A DNA stretch of 22,500 nt from Symbiodinium natans. Taxonomy: Eukaryota; Sar; Dinophyceae; Suessiales; Symbiodiniaceae. The translations under genes were made by a program, and so were the position numbers. This document shows, piece after piece, positions 16,791 through 22,500 of this stretch. Location of the stretch: positions 15,001 through 37,500 of the forward strand of contig CAJNDS010000061.1 of the NCBI GenBank assembly GCA_905221605.1, in the 5' to 3' direction. Below the pieces are notes generated by a model. It did not search any database and had not been told where the DNA came from. It was given only the letters and a program-made list of their open reading frames with translations. The stretch's first letter is position 1, and the number at the start of each line of letters is the position of its first letter.

Positions 16791-16825
16791 TTCACCTTCA
16801 GGAGGGGACCTCACACGAAGATGAA
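16791..16825 (-). repeat. Hairpin element HP19 (between R2 stop and ATG 16742)
   Basis: Core 16799-16817 (CAGGAGGGGACCTCACACG). The outer stem is 4 bp, a mismatch, then 4 bp. It is the sole hairpin in the 89-base gap, so it serves as both downstream and upstream mark. Confidence 0.92.
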
Positions 16826-16831
16826 TGGGAC

Positions 16832-19800
16832 TTAACTTAAGCGTTGGAGGAGCAAAAGGTAAGCTCCTGACCCGATCTGTGCGCATTCCTCGCTCGTAGG
16901 CGAGAAGCCTGGGCTGGAGTCATCACCTACCTGCAGAGAGGGGAGCAAGGTGAAGGATCTGTAATGACCTGAGGTGGCTTCCTGCCCTATGTGAAAGAGT
17001 CCCGAGACGGATCTGTAGCGAACAAAGGATTGAGAGTGAGGCCCTGTCCACGCAGGCAGCTGTACTTCGTCCTGCAATCCCGTGAGTCTCCAGTGCTGCT
17101 TCGCTCCGGCATTTGTGAACCTTGGCAGAGACACAAAGATATAAGGAGGTGTATACAACAGTGCCGCCTTCGAATCATGCGGAGAGTGCCACTCGTGCAC
17201 AAAAAAGGACAGTGAATAGGCTAAGTTGGTCGCCGCCTGAGAGTCAGGTTGGGACAGCCTGGTCGGGTCGGTGCCTTCCGGGAAGGTTAGTAGAATGGGG
17301 GAGAAGCCAGTTGAGTCGGGTATGTCTGCATCATAGACTCGCTTCCAGGGGGTACCTTGTAAGGAGCCATGGTGGTTAGCCAACAAAAACGTCAAGTACT
17401 CGAGTGCATCGCTTTGCCTATTAGCAAGCCTCCAGTCTGGATGACAATGTGGGAGCGATTCTAGTGCGAGAATAGAGACTGGGTGCGAGGCCCTTGCTCG
17501 AAGTTCCCGCTGGAGAGGCTGAAGGTTCGACCAGTCCACTGAGGGTTCTTCCCTCAGAGCGCTAATCATCTGCAAGACTGAAATGGCGTAGCACAAGTTA
17601 TGAGGATTAATCAACTGTGGCATAGGCTGAGCTGCAGGAGGCGGTGGCGGAGGAGAGGCATCCAGGTCTGTCGGTGCTGGCGGAGGAGGTCCTGCGCCCG
17701 GCTGTGCGGCCTGGGAGGCACTCCCTGGGCGAAACCATCTCTGAAGCTGGCTTTGCTTGGACCTGGAATTGGGAGCCTGCAGGGTCCGCTGTTGGAACGT
17801 CTTTGGTTGGGGGGTAGCCTGTGTGGGAGATGCGTGTTGGTGTGATGTTGTCGTGCTCGGCCCTGGGGTAGGGACCGCAGGAGGAGACACGCCAGCCCCA
17901 GAAGTGGGGGGCGAGAGATGTGAGAGCTGAGTGTGTTGGAGGGATGAGTGCATTCTGGAGAGAGGGGCGTCAGGGTGCAGAAAGAAGAAGAGTTGTAATT
18001 GCTGAATGACCGGACACTGCTTCGTGTGTCGGGGGGCGCTCTCCACTTTAACTCCACAGGCAGGACAGGGTGACAGGCGGGTCAGCACATACATCTTTGA
18101 GGTGTTATTCCCCGCAGAGGCCTTATAAGAGTCCCATTCTGCCCCGTGTTTCTTTGTGAGGTGGAAGGCTATTTTTGTCGTGGAGGCTATCCACGAGTCG
18201 CAGAGCAGACAGGTCCTGGTGAGTTGCTGGCCAAGGTGGCCGGTGAGGAGCTCGAGGAAGGTCTGGGTTCCAGCCTGTTGCAGCAGTTCGGTGCGCATGC
18301 GCGAAATGAGAGGCACTGTGTCCATCTGCAGGGTTAGCTGGACCGAGGGTGCGGCAGTAGCACGGCAATCTGACGAGGGCACGAGCTCCTGGCTGGAGGA
18401 GACCTCACTCGCCTTGGGAGGAGCTTCGTCAGCCTGAGTGGGCGCCTCAGGTCTAGAAAGCTTGAAACCAGCCTGTCGGCAGACTCTGCGCTCAACGTGC
18501 TGTTGTAGATTATGCCAGTTTTTAAATTTCGCCTGGCAGTGCGAGCATTGAGGCAGGCCTCCCACGGAGTGCTTTAGGCGTGAGAATTCAAGGGGTGGCA
18601 GAACAGGAGCCGGATGCTTGACTGTCCGGTGTGTTCTCAGGCCCGCCGCAGTACGAAATACCTTGCCACAGCATGTGTGCATGGGCACGTCCGGAGAAGG
18701 GTCATTGTCGGCCTCCCTGAGCAGCTTGCTGTAAGAGGCTACAATTTCCTCCGCCGTTTGCAGGGTGGAGGGAATAGTTAAGATATCCTCATGTGGCCAG
18801 GCGCCGGACTGAGTGAGGAGCGAAGAGCTCGCGTTGGCCGGCGTGGATGTTGAGCAGGAGGTGACCTCACTCGCTGGGGCTGCATTCCGGCGCTTGCGGA
18901 GAGAGTCTAGGCGCTGGGCGGAGCGATCATGAAGCTGCTGAATGGGAGAGACAAGTTTCAGACGTGCAAAAAGCGCTGCTGTAGTTTCACGAGTCTTATG
19001 CACAGGGTTGTGCGTTACCGCTCGCACCTGTCTGGCATGCCATGAGCGGAGAGCCCTTGCCCGCCTGCCTGAGAGACCAACGGATTCCAGGCCAAAAGTG
19101 GCCGTGGACCAGACGGCGGCCCTCCAGACAAGCAGCCTAGATGCGGTTTTTGTCCTGCGCTTATTGTGAATGAATTTACGCACTGTCTGCTTTTTCTTCG
19201 CCGCTCTCTCTTGTCTTAGGGAATAGGTAAGATCTTCCGGGTTTGAGTAGCTGACCATGACCCCTAGATACTTGAAGGAGTCTACCAGCTCGAAGGAAGG
19301 AAGAGAGGGGAGAGGGGGAAGAACTGAGGAATTCGAAAGCAGAATTGGCCGTCTTGGCTGCTCTGGTGCATCTATATTCCAGACCGTGACCTTCCGGCCT
19401 GAGCGAAGCTCCTGTGACTTGAAGAGCTTCTTGGCCTGCTGTGCGTGGCGACCTGCCAGTTTGACCATGATGTTGCACTTGGCGTAATTCACTTCTAGTC
19501 CGGCTTCTTGCAGGTAGTGCAGTAACAGTCTGACCATGTCATGAGCCGCATAGAGATCAGACCAGTTGTGGATGTCTCGGTGAATGACGAGGTCATCTGC
19601 GAAGCCTGTGAGGAACTGCTGTATGGGAGGGAACCCTATGTGGGTGGCCATAAGCCGGAACGCCTCCGTGATAACCAGGGAGAAGAGAGAAGGGGCCAGT
19701 TTGCATCCTTGCTTTATTCCTCTTGTGGAGGTTACTGTTTCCTGGCTTCGTCCGTAGCGCAGATTATACTGGGCCTCCCTGTGGAGGGATGCGACCAGCT

Positions 19801-22222
19801 CGACGTCTTCGGGTGAGGCTCCGTAAGTAATTAGTGAGCGCAAGAGAGCCTCTCTGCTTGTTTTGTCAAAAGCTTGAGAGAGATCTAATGAGAAGGTGAA
19901 GCCTCCGATTAGATCCGGCTTGCCCTTCGTGCGCTTGGAAGTGCAGAACCTGTCTGGTGCTCGGGATCGAAGCATGGCACGGACACGCCTTGCGTGGCCA
20001 ATTACCCGGAGTTGGGCATCGGCGATACCGCGTCCTGGAATGTAGGCAAATTGAGGGGAGGCAAAGTGGGCCTTCTTAAAGAGGGGGTCGAGCCTTCTCC
20101 TAGCCCCAGAGGCTATGCCTTTGCCATCTGGCCTAATGATGCCCAGCGGTCGCAGGTTTTCCGGCTTAGAGGCAGGTTTAGAGGGCTTGGGTATGAAGCT
20201 AAGGTCTGCTGACTTGGCCGTTATGGGCAGCGAGGGTGGCTCGGCTGGATTCAGTGTTGCTGTGTTATGCTGAGGCTCGCGCTTCCCTTGGCAGGAGGTG
20301 ACCTCGCACGCCTGATGGGTCGGAGCGGGAGGCGGAGGCACCGCTTCGAGATAGTCACAGTAGTTATTGGCCACAGTGGAAGCACAAAGGCGGTACATGG
20401 ATGCGGGGGCAGATCCTTGCGGTACTGCCTTTTCCGGCTTTATTGAGGCTATGCCTTTGGACAAACTGCTTTTGTCCAGCTTGGGCAAGGGTTGGCCTAC
20501 GCCACTGGCTAGGGGGGGATGCGAGGAGAAGATGGAAAGACTATGTCTCTTTAACTCTGCTAGTCCCTCAGGCTCGGTTAGGATGCGGCCGCATGGCGAT
20601 CTGAGGCAGACTCTAGGTGCAGGAGACCAAGGAGCTACATGCTTTAAGGAGCGATATGCCGCATGTGGATCTCGTTTGACCTTCTCAGAAATCTCTGTCA
20701 AAGTACGATGAGTTCTTTCTCGGGCCTGATTCTTTATCTGGATGGCATGTGCCTTGGCTGCCTCGTCTAGCGAGCGCTGAGCCTGTTTGAGGTGCTCGGT
20801 GCGAGCCATCTTATTTATGACGTCATCCTCACGTTTTAGGTTCCGCAGTGCAGTCTGCCGATGGTTATGAAGCCGCCACAGAGGTTGTGCTGTCGGAGCT
20901 GCGTCCAAGCTGCCTTCTTCTGGGTCCCTCGGCTGGAAAGTCTTGGCGTGTTCGAGAAGAAGCTCGTTGACCTCATCAGGGTGAAGAGGCTCGCCATTCT
21001 TCTGCGCTCGGAGTTTGTCGACATCCTGTGCAACTTGCTCCCGCAGGGTTTGAGCCAGAGGAGTGTTTTGTCTAACATGGTGAGCCAGTAGGGACTTTTG
21101 TTTGGAAGGGACTGCCGGTTGAGTTTTGGTCGAGAACGGGTGTCTCCAGACCTTCTTGAGGGGTACTGCTGTTCTGAGTGGCATGTGTTTGCCACCTTTG
21201 CGCCATGCTCCCAGCTTAAAGTCTTTGAGGATACACACTTTTCGGGCCAGCTGAGCAGCGTAGAACTTGGAGGTCAAGAGGAAATCTATCTGAGAGCTGC
21301 CCTGTGGCGAGATGAAGGTGTTTGCCTTGCGCCCCTGCCATGTGTTAAGCGCAACTAGGGAGTTTCGCTGAAGAAACTTCTGGAACTGTTTTTGGACCGG
21401 CTTGTGCTTAGAAGATCCTGCTGGTACCACTCCCCCTACGAAGGGGGGATTTGGTTTTAGGGAAGAGTTGAAATCGCCCGCCAGTACCGGAACAGTGCGC
21501 TGCGACAAGTTGGAAAGGGACTTGCTTAGGGAAGAGAGTACTTTGCTTTGAGTGGCATAGTGGTCCTGCTCCGTCATGCCTCGTTGCTTGGTGTACTGGT
21601 AGCAGTTTAGCAGGAGCACTGGATGGCCTCGGATTTCGCAGTGAACCTCGTGAGCACGGCCTGGGTGTAGATCCTGCCAGCGTAGTGTCGCTGAGTCTAT
21701 ACTAGGCGATAGTAGAGTGAGAACACCTGCAGAGCGCCTGTGCTTTGGCTGTTCGGGTAGCTGGGATTTTTGAGCGGGAGGAGACCTCACGAGCTCTTCT
21801 TCCGGCAGCCCGCCTGAAACAGCCGTCCAGCCATGGACTTTAAACTGGGAGGATGTAGTCCAGTGAGTTTCCTGGATAAAGATAACATCGAGGTCCTGCT
21901 GATTTTGCAGCCACTCCTTGAACTCTGCCCACAATTGCTGGCTTAATCCACCTGCATTCCACGAGAAAACTCGCAGTGGTTTGGCTTCGCGACCGCCTCT
22001 GGGGTGACGCCTGCGCGGTTGCCTAAGAGGAAGCTGCGGTGCAAATTGAGCTTGCATGTTTTCCTTAGTCTCTTGGCTTGCACTAAGTGCAGCCGTGCCT
22101 GCGCTTGCCTGTGCCTGGCTTAGAGGCAAATTTGTCCTTCGATATGGTACTGCGCAACCGTCCCTTAAGGCTCGGTGACAGGCCCGACGATAGGAGTGTT
22201 TCCGAATTAAACCCTCTGCCAT
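16832..22222 (-). CDS. Retrotransposon R2 polyprotein: APE endonuclease, RT, zinc fingers, USP-like protease
   Basis: This frame is uninterrupted over about 1,800 codons. It is open to a TTG at 22306, but the first ATG is 22222 (residue 29 of the open frame; numbering here counts from the TTG). The APE endonuclease spans about 110-380 (FSWNAGG, FIQETHW, LAGDFNSS, SSQIDFLL, KHMPL). A charged linker follows. RT spans about 690-1020 (IPKPSK, SLDLSQAFDKTSR, GIKQGCKLAPSLF, GFADDLVIH, FKYLGV). Zinc-finger-like motifs lie near 1212-1230, 1254-1276, 1366-1387 and 1413-1431, followed by a Pro-rich linker. A ubiquitin-specific-protease-like domain spans about 1564-1824: NPHNLCYAISVLQ (candidate Cys1572), RQSDALEYL, VSLPRF, TSGHYRSF (candidate His1781), VGDD and AYLLLLQR. 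HP20-HP23 lie in frame within linkers. The intact frame suggests a young copy. Confidence 0.9.
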   Translation of the reverse strand: MAEGLIRKHSYRRACHRALRDGCAVPYRRTNLPLSQAQASAGTAALSASQETKENMQAQFAPQLPLRQPRRRHPRGGREAKPLRVFSWNAGGLSQQLWAEFKEWLQNQQDLDVIFIQETHWTTSSQFKVHGWTAVSGGLPEEELVRSPPAQKSQLPEQPKHRRSAGVLTLLSPSIDSATLRWQDLHPGRAHEVHCEIRGHPVLLLNCYQYTKQRGMTEQDHYATQSKVLSSLSKSLSNLSQRTVPVLAGDFNSSLKPNPPFVGGVVPAGSSKHKPVQKQFQKFLQRNSLVALNTWQGRKANTFISPQGSSQIDFLLTSKFYAAQLARKVCILKDFKLGAWRKGGKHMPLRTAVPLKKVWRHPFSTKTQPAVPSKQKSLLAHHVRQNTPLAQTLREQVAQDVDKLRAQKNGEPLHPDEVNELLLEHAKTFQPRDPEEGSLDAAPTAQPLWRLHNHRQTALRNLKREDDVINKMARTEHLKQAQRSLDEAAKAHAIQIKNQARERTHRTLTEISEKVKRDPHAAYRSLKHVAPWSPAPRVCLRSPCGRILTEPEGLAELKRHSLSIFSSHPPLASGVGQPLPKLDKSSLSKGIASIKPEKAVPQGSAPASMYRLCASTVANNYCDYLEAVPPPPAPTHQACEVTSCQGKREPQHNTATLNPAEPPSLPITAKSADLSFIPKPSKPASKPENLRPLGIIRPDGKGIASGARRRLDPLFKKAHFASPQFAYIPGRGIADAQLRVIGHARRVRAMLRSRAPDRFCTSKRTKGKPDLIGGFTFSLDLSQAFDKTSREALLRSLITYGASPEDVELVASLHREAQYNLRYGRSQETVTSTRGIKQGCKLAPSLFSLVITEAFRLMATHIGFPPIQQFLTGFADDLVIHRDIHNWSDLYAAHDMVRLLLHYLQEAGLEVNYAKCNIMVKLAGRHAQQAKKLFKSQELRSGRKVTVWNIDAPEQPRRPILLSNSSVLPPLPSLPSFELVDSFKYLGVMVSYSNPEDLTYSLRQERAAKKKQTVRKFIHNKRRTKTASRLLVWRAAVWSTATFGLESVGLSGRRARALRSWHARQVRAVTHNPVHKTRETTAALFARLKLVSPIQQLHDRSAQRLDSLRKRRNAAPASEVTSCSTSTPANASSSLLTQSGAWPHEDILTIPSTLQTAEEIVASYSKLLREADNDPSPDVPMHTCCGKVFRTAAGLRTHRTVKHPAPVLPPLEFSRLKHSVGGLPQCSHCQAKFKNWHNLQQHVERRVCRQAGFKLSRPEAPTQADEAPPKASEVSSSQELVPSSDCRATAAPSVQLTLQMDTVPLISRMRTELLQQAGTQTFLELLTGHLGQQLTRTCLLCDSWIASTTKIAFHLTKKHGAEWDSYKASAGNNTSKMYVLTRLSPCPACGVKVESAPRHTKQCPVIQQLQLFFFLHPDAPLSRMHSSLQHTQLSHLSPPTSGAGVSPPAVPTPGPSTTTSHQHASPTQATPQPKTFQQRTLQAPNSRSKQSQLQRWFRPGSASQAAQPGAGPPPPAPTDLDASPPPPPPAAQPMPQLINPHNLCYAISVLQMISALREEPSVDWSNLQPLQRELRARASHPVSILALESLPHCHPDWRLANRQSDALEYLTFLLANHHGSLQGTPWKRVYDADIPDSTGFSPILLTFPEGTDPTRLSQPDSQAATNLAYSLSFFVHEWHSPHDSKAALLYTPPYIFVSLPRFTNAGAKQHWRLTGLQDEVQLPAWTGPHSQSFVRYRSVSGLFHIGQEATSGHYRSFTLLPSLQVGDDSSPGFSPTSEECAQIGSGAYLLLLQRLS
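18391..18413 (-). repeat. Hairpin element HP20 (inside R2 ORF)
   Basis: Core 18393-18411 (CTGGAGGAGACCTCACTCG). The outer stem is 3 bp. It is read in frame as SEVSSS, between zinc-finger motifs two and three. Confidence 0.85.
18853..18875 (-). repeat. Hairpin element HP21 (inside R2 ORF)
   Basis: Core 18855-18873 (CAGGAGGTGACCTCACTCG). The outer stem is 3 bp. It is read in frame as SEVTSC, in the linker between the RT thumb region and the first zinc finger. Confidence 0.86.
20290..20312 (-). repeat. Hairpin element HP22 (inside R2 ORF)
   Basis: Core 20292-20310 (CAGGAGGTGACCTCGCACG). The outer stem is 3 bp. It is read in frame as CEVTSC, in the linker before the RT domain. Confidence 0.82.
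21772..21796 (-). repeat. Hairpin element HP23 (inside R2 ORF)
   Basis: Core 21775-21793 (CGGGAGGAGACCTCACGAG). The outer stem gagc/gctc is 4 bp. It is read in frame as VRSPP, within a loop of the endonuclease domain that is about 20 residues longer than in R1. Confidence 0.82.
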
Positions 22223-22500
22223 CCGCTTGTTTCGACTGAAGTGCCGAAGCACGATCAGACTCCCCTCGTCCTGCGGAAAGACGAGAACCCTCACACTTAG
22301 GAGCAAAAGATGCAGTCTAGGACGATCTAAGTTCTCCCCCCCGGAATTGGGACCGGGCCAGCTCGTGGATATGCTGTCTGCGGCAGAATCTCAAAATGCT
22401 TGGGGCTAAAGCCTCCAAGTGACCATCAGCTGGCAAGAGCTAGAAAGCCTTGAGATGTTAGGTGGGCCCCGAGAACTGTTAAAGAGATGAAGTTCGGGGC
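22223..22500. other. Upstream of R2, nothing recognised
   Basis: This is about 280 bases before the first ATG of R2. The reading frame stays open to a TTG at 22306. No hairpin element, spliced-leader relic or other gene was seen. A run of eight or more C residues occurs near 22336-22343. Confidence 0.5.

Larger units (their letters stand above)
16832..22222 (-). mobile_element. LINE-like retrotransposon R2 (APE-EN/RT/ZnF/USP)
   Basis: This is a non-LTR retrotransposon with a single long ORF. Its ends are not resolved: no poly(A) tail, terminal simple repeat or target-site duplication was recognised beyond either end of the ORF. It is homologous to R1 from the N-terminal SYxRAC motif through the RT. 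The orientation matches all genes in the window. Confidence 0.82.

Noticed and set aside
16743-16886. N-terminal extension of the 15669-16742 gene to the in-frame ATG at 16886.
   Set aside because: It overlaps the end of the R2 frame and reads through HP19. Met at 16742 is the more natural start.
17878-17893. Partial core CAGGAGGAGACACG in R2, read as VSPPA.
   Set aside because: The CCTC arm is missing and the flanks do not pair. It may be a decayed copy, but it cannot be supported as one.
4266-21796. The plus-strand core contains AGGAGGTGA or AGGAGGGGA, like a bacterial ribosome binding site.
   Set aside because: It lies on the strand opposite to every gene, no start codon follows at a suitable distance, and the genes are eukaryotic in type.
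4266-21796. Literal integron attC sites or a CRISPR array.
   Set aside because: Spacing is irregular and gene-sized, there is no integrase or cas gene, and the core does not carry attC-type recombinase boxes. Only the analogy of structured boundaries is kept.
4266-21796. Hairpin cores as hammerhead or another known small self-cleaving ribozyme.
   Set aside because: The conserved bases do not match the hammerhead core (CUGAUGA and GAAA) or any other ribozyme core I can recall.
13357-21796. In-ORF hairpins as introns beginning GTGAGG.
   Set aside because: The reading frame stays open through each copy and its flanks, so no intron is needed; RNA data could still reverse this.
22223-22306. R2 start at 22306.
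   Set aside because: The codon there is TTG; the first ATG in the frame is at 22222, just before the region homologous to R1.

Overview
This is a eukaryotic, retroelement-rich window, most likely from a dinoflagellate of the Symbiodiniaceae type. The reasons are long intronless open frames all on the minus strand, two diverged APE-type non-LTR retrotransposons, and a possible relic of the dinoflagellate spliced leader abutting one ATG. The organism call is inference. No bacterial, organellar or RNA genes were recognised.

Layout, low to high coordinates (everything is transcribed right to left). 1-3228: a LINE-like retrotransposon (R1) with endonuclease, charged linker and reverse transcriptase, broken by two frame changes that compensate each other and running off the window. 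3249-3921: a compound CAA/CTA/GCTACT microsatellite. 4268-21796: a block of minus-strand genes studded with 23 copies of a small hairpin element (HP1-HP23). The genes are four members of an unrecognised paralogous family (4280-5572, 5769-6846 broken, 7213-8493 with an internal TAG, 8882-10123 divergent), a proline-rich disordered protein (10479-11237), a dual-specificity-phosphatase-like protein (11571-12479), an unknown 561-residue protein (12825-14510), a possible small Cys/His-rich ORF (14952-15215), an unknown basic protein (15669-16742), and a large retrotransposon polyprotein (R2, 16832-22222). R2 joins endonuclease, reverse transcriptase, a zinc-finger cluster and a C-terminal ubiquitin-specific-protease-like domain.

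The most striking feature is the hairpin element. On the plus strand the core is CAGGAGGNGACCTCACTCG, which reads CGAGTGAGGTCNCCTCCTG in the sense of the genes. It holds an almost invariant inner 4-bp hairpin (GAGG/CCTC around a 3-nt loop), enclosed by an outer stem whose sequence differs at every copy but whose two arms are complementary (from about 3 bp to 13 perfect bp). All 23 copies point the same way. Copies sit just upstream of most start codons and at or just after most stop codons, and four genes end at the TGA inside the core. Six copies lie in frame within coding sequence, always in apparent linkers. The array therefore looks like cistrons separated by structured punctuation marks. 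Possible explanations are a mobile hairpin family, an RNA-processing signal in a polycistronic transcript, or a cassette-boundary repeat. The sequence alone does not decide among them.
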